Source: Planctomycetota bacterium (lineage in GTDB: Bacteria > Planctomycetota > Planctomycetia > Pirellulales > Pirellulaceae). From it: a DNA stretch of 21,037 nucleotides. Shown here piece by piece: positions 8,710 to 15,786 of the stretch. The stretch spans positions 1 to 21,037 of the forward strand of contig JAJDEH010000236.1 in the NCBI GenBank assembly GCA_029259935.1. Direction: 5' to 3'. The first letter of the stretch is position 1. The number at the start of each line of letters is the position of its first letter. Both the position numbers and the translations under genes were made by a program. The notes below the pieces were generated by a model. That model worked only from the letters and a program-made list of their open reading frames with translations, was not told where the DNA came from and did not search any database.

Positions 8710-9141
8710 CTAGTCCTTTGGTTCTTTCACTCGCTGATAAACACAAACAGGGTAGTCCGGGCGAAAGTGAAAGTGCAGAGTATTTTCGTCAACGACTTTG
8801 ACGTTGGCACTTCGTTCAAATTTGGGATATTGAAACTTCACCCGCAAGCCGTCCTCTAGTTCGTTCGTGACGGACCATTGCCCGCCCGCGTTACCCCATG
8901 TAAAGGTCCCGTCCCACAAGAACTCGCAAATGACGGTTTTCGGCAGTGACCTCGCTCCGGAAAGAGCACGCTCGTTTTCCGTCCTCTTGCTCGCTTCAAT
9001 CGAAGCCGTCACATCGATCTTCCACTTGCCCGACATGGTTGTCGTTAGCGTCTGCGCGTGAGACGGAGTTGGAGCGAGGAGAGTTGGAGCGAGAAGAAGC
9101 AACGTCGCGAAAACAATGAAAAGGGTTTTTCCGCTGGTCAT
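8710..9141 (-). CDS. Small secreted protein, function unknown
   Basis: 143 residues starting at ATG 9141, without a clear ribosome site. Residues 1-29 form a strong signal peptide (hydrophobic core FIVFATLLLLAPTLLAP, cleavage likely after SHA). The mature ~114 residues are rich in beta-type segments (SGKWKIDVTASI, FLWDGTFTW, GGQWSVTNE, LRVKFQYPKF, NTLHFHF). The pattern of short strands opening with a Gly-Lys-Trp suggests a small lipocalin-like or other beta-barrel fold, but I do not recognise the family. The stop codon lies inside a 12-bp palindrome (8706-8717, AGGACTAGTCCT). It converges on the J-like gene. Confidence 0.75.
   Translation of the reverse strand: MTSGKTLFIVFATLLLLAPTLLAPTPSHAQTLTTTMSGKWKIDVTASIEASKRTENERALSGARSLPKTVICEFLWDGTFTWGNAGGQWSVTNELEDGLRVKFQYPKFERSANVKVVDENTLHFHFRPDYPVCVYQRVKEPKD
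9067..9096 (-). repeat. 15-bp tandem duplication in a signal peptide
   Basis: Two adjacent 15-bp units, 9067-9081 and 9082-9096, differ at one base. They encode LLAPT-LLAPT in the hydrophobic core and C-region of the signal peptide, so one copy is probably a recent in-frame duplication that lengthened the leader by five residues. Confidence 0.8.
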
Positions 9142-9234
9142 GATGCTAGACGACCAAACAAGGTTTCATTGAACAGTTACGACTTATTCCAATAACATCA
9201 TATCGTAAGAATCCCGCCGGCTGGAAGTACAATC

Positions 9235-9247
9235 CCTGATTATCAGG
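9235..9247. promoter_or_regulatory. Short inverted repeat, possible operator
   Basis: CCTGATTATCAGG is a perfect 6+1+6 palindrome in the 245-bp gap upstream of the small secreted protein gene (-) and downstream of the MFS gene. It sits about 95 bases upstream of the ATG at 9141. No T-run follows, so a protein-binding site is likelier than a terminator, but chance is possible. Confidence 0.25.
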
Positions 9248-9386
9248 AGAGTCGAACATTGAATTGGTTCCGATTGGGTTGTTCTGCTGAAACGAATGCT
9301 TCCTAACTCCTCACGTTTCTTGTCGAAAACAACCGTCGACCAGTTCGTTTCATGATCGGGCCCCGCGCGCGGAACAAGTCAGAGGA

Positions 9387-10643
9387 TCAATCGGGCGTGA
9401 TTTCCTTTTCATCGCCGGTGAAAAACCATCGAAAGCCGGGATGGAACAAGGCACCGAGTCCAATGACCAGCCCCGCCGCGCCGGCCCAAAAGAGTATGCC
9501 GGTCACTTGTCCCTTGAGCCGGTCGATCAAGATTCCGAAGATGGCGATGCTGATCGGCGTCAAGCCGGTTCGGATCATCGTGAGCAGGCCGAAAACTCGC
9601 CCGCGCATCGATTGGGGAGTTCGCTTTTGAACGAGCGTCGTCAAGATGACTTGGTGAAACCCCGCACAGGACCACCCCACGATGATCATCGGCAAGGCGG
9701 CCCACGGAGTTCGCGCCAGGGCAAGAGGAAGCAAGCTGCCGTTGAGGCAGACGATGCACACCAGGTGAATTGTCCCTCGAGCAGCTCCGGGTTGACGAAA
9801 CCGACCCGCGATGATGCCGCCCAGCACGGCGCCCAATCCCATGGCACCCAATAAATAGCCGTACCAGTCGGACGAGGCCTGCAGTACATCTTCCACATAG
9901 AACGGCAGGGAAACGAATAATGCGGCAACGAAAAAGTTCGCGCACGAGGCCTCAAGCAAATAGGCCCGGAAACCGCGCATGCGGCCGGTGAATCGGAAAC
10001 CCGCTTTGAGATCCTGCCAGAGGCTCAAGTTTTTTCGACTTTCGCGGCACTCCTCGCGCGGCGGTTCGCGTATGAACATCTCCGTGAAAGCCGAGATCAG
10101 AAAGCTGACGCCATCGATCAACAGCAACAAAGGCGCGCCCAACAGGCGGAACAGCAGGCCGCTGACACTCTGACCGATCAGCGTCGTGATTCGCAATGTG
10201 GTTTGCAGCATGGCATTGGCACGCAACAGTCGTGCTTCGTCAACCAAGTCGGGCAGCAGGGCATTGGTGACCGGGTGAAACAGGGCCGTGCAGATTCCAC
10301 GGAGGAAGTTGATCGTCAGCACGGCCGGAATCAGGACGGAGTAATGGTCCGGCAAGGTGAAAAAGAGAGCGGCCAGAACGAGTACACAGATTCCACTGAG
10401 CGCGTCAAGAATCACAAGCGATTTGACTCTTGGCAAGCGATCCGCCAAGACTCCGCCCAGCGGCATGAGCAGCCCGGTGATGCCACCCGCGAACATGACG
10501 ATCCCAACGATGGTACCCGACTCGGTGGTCTGTTTTGCCCACAACAGAATTGCGATTAGGTACGCCTGATCGCCCAGCGCGCTGGCCATGCTGCCCTGGC
10601 AGAGCAGAAAAAAATCGCGCTTCCAGATTGTGGAATTTTTCAT
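9387..10643 (-). CDS. Major facilitator superfamily transporter, exporter-like (MFS_3/EntS type)
   Basis: 418 residues with about twelve hydrophobic helices and the standard size for a 12-TM MFS permease. Motif A between TM2 and TM3 reads GVLADRLPRVK (64-74). The second-half counterpart is near RTPQSMRGRVFGLL, also typical of the MFS_3 subgroup that includes the enterobactin exporter EntS and macrolide-efflux-like proteins. The opening FFLLCQGSMASALGDQAY with a buried Gly-Asp pair fits this subgroup. The central loop between TM6 and TM7 (REPPREECRESRKN) is charged and cytoplasmic. Substrate cannot be assigned. Starts at ATG 10643 with no Shine-Dalgarno site; divergent from the DinB-family gene across 231 bases. 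Confidence 0.9.
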   Translation of the reverse strand: MKNSTIWKRDFFLLCQGSMASALGDQAYLIAILLWAKQTTESGTIVGIVMFAGGITGLLMPLGGVLADRLPRVKSLVILDALSGICVLVLAALFFTLPDHYSVLIPAVLTINFLRGICTALFHPVTNALLPDLVDEARLLRANAMLQTTLRITTLIGQSVSGLLFRLLGAPLLLLIDGVSFLISAFTEMFIREPPREECRESRKNLSLWQDLKAGFRFTGRMRGFRAYLLEASCANFFVAALFVSLPFYVEDVLQASSDWYGYLLGAMGLGAVLGGIIAGRFRQPGAARGTIHLVCIVCLNGSLLPLALARTPWAALPMIIVGWSCAGFHQVILTTLVQKRTPQSMRGRVFGLLTMIRTGLTPISIAIFGILIDRLKGQVTGILFWAGAAGLVIGLGALFHPGFRWFFTGDEKEITPD

Positions 10644-10864
10644 TCGGTTGCGTCGACCCGCGCTGCCTCTCGCCCATCAGAATATCATTCATGCCGCTCG
10701 CATTCGATGAGGCGAAGTCACGACGCTCGAATAGCGGATTGAACCGGCTCGCCAACCGCTTGACACCAATTAGCCACGTGTTAACGTGCATCCGGTCGTG
10801 CAAGCCTAGGGGAAACTTGCCGGCTTCCATCAGATTCACGACTCCAATCGACACTCCATTCCGC

Positions 10865-10871
10865 AGGGTGA
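10865..10871 (+). promoter_or_regulatory. Ribosome binding site of the DinB-family gene
   Basis: AGGGTGA ends three bases before the ATG at 10875, one of few good Shine-Dalgarno sites in this window, and it fixes the start. Confidence 0.65.
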
Positions 10872-10874
10872 ATT

Positions 10875-11366
10875 ATGAACCAAAAAGATTTGATACGCCA
10901 AACCATCAACGCGGCCGATATGGTCTGCAAATCTTATGTCGGCGATCTGTCGGACGATGACTTGCTGCATCGACCGGTCGATGGAATCAACCATATCAAT
11001 TGGCAACTCGGCCACCTGATTACGGCTGAGAATATGTTCGGCAATGAAGTCAAGCCGGATTCCATGCCCGCGTTGCCCGATGGATTCGCGGAAAAGTACA
11101 CCAAGGAAGCAGCGGTCAGCGATGACGCGTCTTCGTTCGAATCGAAGGACACGCTGCTTGCGGTGGCTGGCCAGCAACGTGAAGGCTTGCTGGCGGTGCT
11201 CGATGAGATTAGCGAAGAGGATTTAACGACGGAAGCTCCGGAAAAGTTTCGCAGCTTTTTCCCGAATGCCGCGGCCATGATCCTATCGGCGGACACTCAC
11301 TGGATGATGCACGCCGGGCAATGGGCGGTCATCCGCCGCTCGCTCGGTAAGCCGCCGTTGTTTTAG
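10875..11366 (+). CDS. DinB family four-helix metal-binding protein
   Basis: 163 residues, the usual size of DinB/YfiT-like proteins. The metal triad is visible: His47 in NWQLGHLI, and His142 and His146 in DTHWMMHAGQWAVIRR. The middle region (FAEKYTKEAA) matches the family, which forms a four-helix bundle holding a divalent metal. Members include thiol S-transferases (bacillithiol or mycothiol dependent) and many uncharacterised stress proteins; the specific reaction cannot be read here. Cytoplasmic, no signal. It lies upstream of the DUF1080 gene, which has its own promoter, so the two are probably separate units. Confidence 0.88.
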   Translation: MNQKDLIRQTINAADMVCKSYVGDLSDDDLLHRPVDGINHINWQLGHLITAENMFGNEVKPDSMPALPDGFAEKYTKEAAVSDDASSFESKDTLLAVAGQQREGLLAVLDEISEEDLTTEAPEKFRSFFPNAAAMILSADTHWMMHAGQWAVIRRSLGKPPLF

Positions 11367-11420
11367 CGTCAAGGTTTCGTCTTGGGGTTGGTCGTTTCCT
11401 ATCCCGTTGGCACCGTTTCG

Positions 11421-11448
11421 TTGCCTCCACGGACCAGCGGAGTATACT
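11421..11448 (+). promoter_or_regulatory. Candidate sigma-70-type promoter of the DUF1080 gene
   Basis: TTGCCT at 11421-11426 (4/6 to TTGACA) and TATACT at 11443-11448 (5/6 to TATAAT) are separated by 16 bases. Transcription would begin near 11455, leaving a leader of about 37 bases before the ATG. Three CTAG tetramers sit just downstream in the initial transcribed region. Confidence 0.6.
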
Positions 11449-11479
11449 AGTCGTCGCTAGTTACTAGAACTGTTAAATC

Positions 11480-11485
11480 GAGGAG
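11480..11485 (+). promoter_or_regulatory. Ribosome binding site of the DUF1080 gene
   Basis: GAGGAG with six bases of spacing to ATG 11492; a strong Shine-Dalgarno sequence that decides the start. Confidence 0.8.
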
Positions 11486-11491
11486 AAACCG

Positions 11492-12100
11492 ATGTTGTTG
11501 CGAATGTTCGTTTTTGCCATCACCGCCGTGTTGATGTTGAATTTGAGTCACGTATCGTTAGCCGAAGAGAAAGCGGATGGCTTCGATGCGTTGGACGACT
11601 TCGAGAAAGATTTCACCGTCGCCTTTGGCGAAGCCTCGTCTTGGAACGTCAACGATGGCGTCTTTGAATGTAACGGCAAGCCGAATGGTTACATTTGCAC
11701 GAAGAAGTCGTACTCCGATTACACACTCACGCTCGAATTCCGCTTTCCCGAGAAAGCGGGAAACACCGGTGTGCTGAACTATATAGCTGGAGAACATAAG
11801 ATTTGGCCAGCCTGTGTCGAAGTTCAAGGGCACTATGCAAAGCTGGCTCAAATCTTTGCCATGGGTGGAGCGAAAGGGCCCCGCAGCGATGGCGACGATC
11901 AAGCTCGGCAAAAGGCCCGCAAGCCGCACAAGGAATGGAATCAGTTCGAGATCACTTCCAAGGACGGCGTGATTAGCGCCAAGTTGAATGGCGTGTTCAT
12001 CGGCAAGAGCGGACCTTACAAAGTTCATTCGGGACAGATCGGCTTTCAATCCGAAGGCGCGCCCGTTCACTTCCGTAACATTCGCATCAAGGGATCGTAG
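11492..12100 (+). CDS. Secreted 3-keto-disaccharide hydrolase domain (DUF1080) protein
   Basis: 202 residues. A signal peptide covers 1-24 (core VFAITAVLMLNL, cleavage after SLA). The rest is one DUF1080 domain of concanavalin-like fold: GYICTKKSYSDYTLTLEF (66-83), the glycine turn GNTGVLNY (90-97), WPACVEVQG (105-113), EWNQFEI (148-154), and the closing strand GQIGFQSEGAPVHFRNI (181-197). DUF1080 proteins are abundant in Planctomycetota and Bacteroidota; some members hydrolyse 3-keto-glycosides, and others are probably carbohydrate-binding. Without an assay the activity is inferred from family only. Exported to periplasm or outside. It is a stand-alone unit with promoter, strong ribosome site and terminator all visible. 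Confidence 0.9.
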   Translation: MLLRMFVFAITAVLMLNLSHVSLAEEKADGFDALDDFEKDFTVAFGEASSWNVNDGVFECNGKPNGYICTKKSYSDYTLTLEFRFPEKAGNTGVLNYIAGEHKIWPACVEVQGHYAKLAQIFAMGGAKGPRSDGDDQARQKARKPHKEWNQFEITSKDGVISAKLNGVFIGKSGPYKVHSGQIGFQSEGAPVHFRNIRIKGS

Positions 12101-12117
12101 TCGCGTTGGCACGTCAC

Positions 12118-12152
12118 GGGCCGGTGGGATTCACTGGCCCTCTTTTTCTTTT
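12118..12152 (+). terminator. Rho-independent terminator of the DUF1080 gene
   Basis: A nine-pair stem (GGGCCGGTG with CACTGGCCC, one G-U pair) and five-base loop at 12118-12140 is followed by TCTTTTTCTTTT. It ends 18-52 bases after the stop codon and overlaps the 3' end of the convergent zinc-ribbon gene. Confidence 0.85.
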
Positions 12153-12532
12153 GATTCGCGGGCGTAGCGATCGAAGTCAATCGGTTCGGTTACTTCTTCA
12201 CCCAAGTCGGCAATTCCGCGTTTGAAGAATCTGATACCAAAAAATAGCAAGATCCCGCTCGCGAAAAAGTCCAACAGGACGAATTTCCACTCATTGGAAT
12301 GAGTGAAGAAAATCAACACGACTGCAAAGTAGACCCCCAGAAATCCGTTCGCGGTCAGCAGTCCACCGACCACAAGCCTCGTGACCTTGACCCACTTGGG
12401 CGTCGGAGGCGAGTACCACACACTGCATTGTTTGCACTCGCGATCGTGCGTGAACGAAAACGCCGTGCTGCGGACGTGGTACTGATCCGAACCACAATGC
12501 CAGCAGGCGCGGCATACTCGGTGATGGGCCAT
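12131..12532 (-). CDS. Small zinc-ribbon membrane protein
   Basis: 133 residues from ATG 12532. The N-terminal part has paired cysteines CWHC (10-13) and CKQC (33-36), a zinc ribbon facing the cytoplasm. The segment SVWYSPPTPKW after it is a pattern I associate with small planctomycete membrane proteins. Two hydrophobic helices follow (about 52-77 and 82-104), then a charged tail (EEVTEPIDFDRYARESKEKE). No enzymatic motif. The stop codon lies within the loop/stem of the convergent gene's terminator, so the two transcripts overlap at their 3' ends. Confidence 0.75.
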   Translation of the reverse strand: MAHHRVCRACWHCGSDQYHVRSTAFSFTHDRECKQCSVWYSPPTPKWVKVTRLVVGGLLTANGFLGVYFAVVLIFFTHSNEWKFVLLDFFASGILLFFGIRFFKRGIADLGEEVTEPIDFDRYARESKEKEGQ

Positions 12533-12811
12533 TGCGGTCGATGCCGTGTTGTTGCATTCGATTGGAATTCCAGCCGGGCGATGTCGTATCGCCGATCTGG
12601 CTTGGCCTGTTATCTTACTAGCGTGACAATCAGGATGTAGCGATTAAACCGGCCAACCCATGGTGAAAAGACAACGTACCTGCGGTTGGTTCGGCAAACC
12701 GAAAAAGAACTGGGTTTTCTTTGCAATGCACCAAATCGTAACATAGCCTTTCACGGCTCGTTTTTAGGATCGAGTCCGCCTGCGTACGATGCTGGGCACA
12801 TCAGCGTAAGA

Positions 12812-13606
12812 ATGGGCAGTTGGGCAGATATGTTGAGTTACCTACTCCAGCGGTGGCGCGCGCTGCTAGAAAACAGACCCGCGCAAGCGGACTCCGAATT
12901 CAATGTCGCGGCGGCGGATTGGACGTCGTCGAACTCCGTTAATGGGGCCATCGATGAATGCGTGAAGCAAGCCGCGGCCGAAGAGACGGCCAACCGCCGC
13001 GAACACGGTCGGCACCCCTTTTTTTGTCCCGTGACGATCGCTCGGCCTGAATCGAACACACGACTCAGCGCGTTCAGTCGCGACATGTCTCTCAGTGGCA
13101 TTGGCTTGCTGCACAACTACCTGCTGGAAAACGGTTCCCTCGTGGTGAAGATCGCCACGAGCGATTGTCACCAAATTGAGTTGCAAACCGAAGTCGTGTG
13201 GTGCCGTCCGGTGGCCGACGATTGGTACTTTAGCGGCGCGCGCATCGCTCAAATCTCCAAAGCAAGCGCCGCTCGGCTGCTGTTGAGCCGGATGCGGGCC
13301 GACCTGGACCGGCGCGGCAAAGACCGCGTGCCCTATACGCGCCGCGTCAAGGTGATCACGGATCAGGTGCGGGGAACGGTAGAGTCCGCCTTTAGCAGAG
13401 ATATCTCGGCGATAGGCATGGGACTGTTGCACTCGCGACCGATGGCCGCCAAACCGGTGATCGTGGAGATTCCCAGCCCGGACAATGTGGTGCTGAGCGT
13501 CGGTGCAACGATTCGATGGTGCCGGCCCTGTGGCGAAGGCTGGTACATCAGCGGTGCCTCTTTCCGCGGACTGCGGTTGAACGAGCTACCCAGCCGAACC
13601 GTCTGA
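12812..13606 (+). CDS. Tandem PilZ-domain protein, likely c-di-GMP binding
   Basis: 264 residues from ATG 12812. The frame is open further back to a TTG at 12686, but that extra part lacks domain character. After a helical N-terminus (1-60) come two PilZ domains. The first (about 62-145) has RREHGR (62-67, the RxxxR motif) and DMSLSGIG (91-98, D/NxSxxG). The second (about 167-251) has RRGKDR (167-172) and DISAIGMG (197-204). Both keep all residues that contact cyclic di-GMP, so both are probably functional receptors. The closing strands match each other (EVVWCRPVADDWYFSGA and TIRWCRPCGEGWYISGA), pointing to an internal duplication. No output domain is visible; it may act through protein contacts. 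No diguanylate cyclase is in this window. Confidence 0.9.
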   Translation: MGSWADMLSYLLQRWRALLENRPAQADSEFNVAAADWTSSNSVNGAIDECVKQAAAEETANRREHGRHPFFCPVTIARPESNTRLSAFSRDMSLSGIGLLHNYLLENGSLVVKIATSDCHQIELQTEVVWCRPVADDWYFSGARIAQISKASAARLLLSRMRADLDRRGKDRVPYTRRVKVITDQVRGTVESAFSRDISAIGMGLLHSRPMAAKPVIVEIPSPDNVVLSVGATIRWCRPCGEGWYISGASFRGLRLNELPSRTV

Positions 13607-13640
13607 CGACCGCGCCACCATTGGCGGACCACGGGCCCTC

Positions 13641-13682
13641 AACAAAAAAGCGATGCGGACACAATCCGTGTCCGCATCGCTT
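13641..13682 (-). terminator. Strong intrinsic terminator of the Hint gene
   Basis: A perfect 15-bp inverted repeat (13648-13662 and 13668-13682; AAGCGATGCGGACAC arm) with a five-base loop. Read on the minus strand it is followed by a T-rich run (TTTTTTG), making a classical Rho-independent terminator about 25 bases after the Hint gene stop. It may also stop transcripts from the convergent PilZ gene. Confidence 0.9.
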
Positions 13683-13707
13683 GAAGTTCTTCGGGCCGCA
13701 GTCCTAC

Positions 13708-15540
13708 TTACTGATCAATCAAGCCGGGAACGATCGCATCGGTCGTTTCCCGAATCGTGTTGTCATGACTGAGGATTTGATTTTCGCCCACGAAGTACGT
13801 GTTGAAGTCGGCGACGATCAGATTGTAGGTTTGCTCTTCGCGGCTGGCTTCCACGGCCGTGACTCGTACCGATCCCGAGGGCCGGTGCAATTCCATGCCG
13901 GGTTCCAATTCGCGAGCCTTGATCCAGCCTTCACCGGAAACCCACAGCGGATGACCGCCGCTGGCTTCAATCGTCTCCTTGCCGGCCGTGATCTTGATCA
14001 GCGTACTCTTCGGACGAATCGTCGTTCTCAGAACTGGCTTGTAGGCCAGTTCACCGGTCTCGATGCTTTGCGACAAGACAAGATCGCCAATTTGCAGATC
14101 TTCGACGGCAACCGGGCCCGTTGAGGTCCACACTGATGTTCCGGCTGCCAAACAATCCATGGGGAACGTCTGCCGGCCACTGACGCCTTGTCCCGTGCGG
14201 CCAACCGTTCCGTTTTGTACGCCTTGAGTACGGTCGACGATCGCAACTTCGCGCTGCTGTTGCACCGTGCGGGTCTGCTTTTGACCTTCGACGTAGACTT
14301 CGTTGTACTGCGTCCACCAGTCCCACCAGCGTTCGGGCGATGGCGGAATGAGTCTGCCGGTGGCCGAAGAGAGCGCCCACGAGATGCGGGAATTCAATTC
14401 TTCCGTGCGGCGATTCTGGTCAGCCGCAATTTGCTCGGCATTGATGGCGTTTTCGCGAATGCTGGACAAGGCACGAGCGGTTGTGTCGTCGGCGTCGCCT
14501 TCGGGTTGGGCGATGCGTCGATAAGCGGTTTCCATCACCAACATTTGATTTTCGTCTTGGCCTTCGCGGAAGAACGAATGCCGATACATGATCCGTCCGC
14601 CTTGTCCGCGAAAGACCTGCATCTGCGTTTGCACGGGGCTGAACATGGATGCGAGCATGGTGGGCACGTAGGCATCCTTGGGCCGATCGCGAAGCTGTTT
14701 CGCGGCCTTCTGGCGAACTTGTTCCCAAGGCGAAAAGACCGCGATGCGGGCCAACGCCAACGAAGCCTCTTGTTGCGAGATCTTACCTACCGCCTCGACG
14801 GCCAACATGGCCAGGGGTTCGCTGTCGCTGGCCAGAACGCCTTCGATCGCCAATGCGGCGCGAGGATCCTTGATGGCCAGCAGCTTGGCTCGCCCGGCGT
14901 CGCGACGCAACTCGCTACGATGCTTTAGCGACTTCAGAATGTCCTGCACTTTGGGTCGCCATTCGGCCAGCGCTTCACGGTCGTGACGCAGTTGGTCCAC
15001 CGCTTCGCCAAGTTCCGCGGGCTGAGTCCAAATACCCTCCACGCGACGAAAGCCGAGCCGTTGTCGAGCGTCGCGATTATCTGGATCAAGTCGAATGACC
15101 TGAGTCAGATGGGCTCGCTCTTGTCCGTTCAGGCCGCGTTTGTTGCACCAGTTGGCAAGTTCCAATTGTTGCGGAGCCGTATCGGCGTACTTAGTGCGAA
15201 TCTTTCGATACTGAGTTATTCGCGTGTCTTCTTCGTGGAGTTGAGGAAGATCATTTGCCTTCACCCATTTGTTCTTGTGGCGAACATATCCCATGTGCCA
15301 CATGGCGGGCGCGTAGTCAGGCGCGGTCTTGGCCGCTTCGCTAAGCAATTGCTCGCGATCGCTGGAGTTCCCAAAAATCTCTCGTTGCAGCGCTTCCTTG
15401 ACTAGCTCTTCGGCAGCTCTACGTTTTTCAGCTTTGCTGGCGGCTTCGACTAAACCCGAAGAGACCAACAGCAGGGCACTTGCAACGCCAAGCAACAAAG
15501 TGCATTTCAGCGTACGCATGAAATTGGCCTGACTCGACAT
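13708..15540 (-). CDS. Exported HEAT-like repeat protein with C-terminal Hint autoprocessing domain
   Basis: 610 residues. A signal peptide spans about 1-34 (core LLLGVASALLLVSSGLVEA). Residues 35-210 are helical, with a planctomycete-type segment APAMWHMGYVRHKNKWV. HEAT-like helices lie at 215-290 (DPRAALAIEGVLASDS, EPLAMLAVEAVGKI), then a basic Gln/Arg-rich linker to 460. Residues 463-594 are a Hint domain: nucleophile Cys463 in CLAAGTSVWTSTGPVAVEDL, block-B type SGGHPLWV with His530, strand TYNLIVADFNTYFVGE, and closing ILSHDN (589-594). A 16-residue tail (TIRETTDAIVPGLIDQ) follows and ends the protein; no toxin or other domain is attached. Hint domains self-cleave at the Cys, releasing or transferring the N-terminal part. 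Start ATG 15540 is fixed by a strong ribosome site. Confidence 0.85.
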   Translation of the reverse strand: MSSQANFMRTLKCTLLLGVASALLLVSSGLVEAASKAEKRRAAEELVKEALQREIFGNSSDREQLLSEAAKTAPDYAPAMWHMGYVRHKNKWVKANDLPQLHEEDTRITQYRKIRTKYADTAPQQLELANWCNKRGLNGQERAHLTQVIRLDPDNRDARQRLGFRRVEGIWTQPAELGEAVDQLRHDREALAEWRPKVQDILKSLKHRSELRRDAGRAKLLAIKDPRAALAIEGVLASDSEPLAMLAVEAVGKISQQEASLALARIAVFSPWEQVRQKAAKQLRDRPKDAYVPTMLASMFSPVQTQMQVFRGQGGRIMYRHSFFREGQDENQMLVMETAYRRIAQPEGDADDTTARALSSIRENAINAEQIAADQNRRTEELNSRISWALSSATGRLIPPSPERWWDWWTQYNEVYVEGQKQTRTVQQQREVAIVDRTQGVQNGTVGRTGQGVSGRQTFPMDCLAAGTSVWTSTGPVAVEDLQIGDLVLSQSIETGELAYKPVLRTTIRPKSTLIKITAGKETIEASGGHPLWVSGEGWIKARELEPGMELHRPSGSVRVTAVEASREEQTYNLIVADFNTYFVGENQILSHDNTIRETTDAIVPGLIDQ

Positions 15541-15543
15541 GAA

Positions 15544-15554
15544 CCTTCTCCTCT
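15544..15554 (-). promoter_or_regulatory. Ribosome binding site of the Hint gene
   Basis: On the minus strand AGAGGAGAAGG ends three bases before ATG 15540. It favours this start over the ATG at 15519 seven codons downstream. Confidence 0.7.
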
Positions 15555-15742
15555 TTTCGCAAATCCAGTGGACTTGAACGGGTTCCGCGGAGCTTCCAAC
15601 CGATTGGCGGAAAAACTCATAGAAAACAACTATCTTTTAATCGGGATAGCGTGACACCTTTGGGAACAACCGGAATCTTGACACCCTGCCATAGTAATTC
15701 GCGCCAAGAAGCAATGCAAACTTTCTGCTGAAATCGGGGCAG

Positions 15743-15760
15743 AAAAACCCGCGAGACGGG
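15743..15760 (-). terminator. Candidate weak terminator after the PDZ gene
   Basis: On the minus strand a short GC-rich hairpin (CCCG, loop of five, CGGG) is followed by TTTTT, 27 bases past the stop of the PDZ gene. A longer 10-bp arm pair (15743-15752 with 15794-15803) could instead form a hairpin with a 41-base loop across the stop codon. Both are modest. Confidence 0.35.
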
Positions 15761-15786
15761 GGCCAGCGATGGGGGCGGGCAGACGG

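Noticed and set aside
8706..8717. 12-bp palindrome AGGACTAGTCCT as a terminator between convergent genes
   Set aside because: The perfect palindrome leaves no loop and is followed only by a short mixed T-rich stretch; it also overlaps a stop codon.
13690..13760. Toxin or immunity gene after the Hint domain
   Set aside because: Hint proteins often precede a toxin, but here only 16 residues follow and the terminator comes directly after; the next gene is a PilZ protein on the other strand.
14188..14928. Plus-strand open frame (246 codons) inside the Hint gene
   Set aside because: Antisense to the HEAT/Hint protein, which has signal peptide, ribosome site and terminator on the minus strand.
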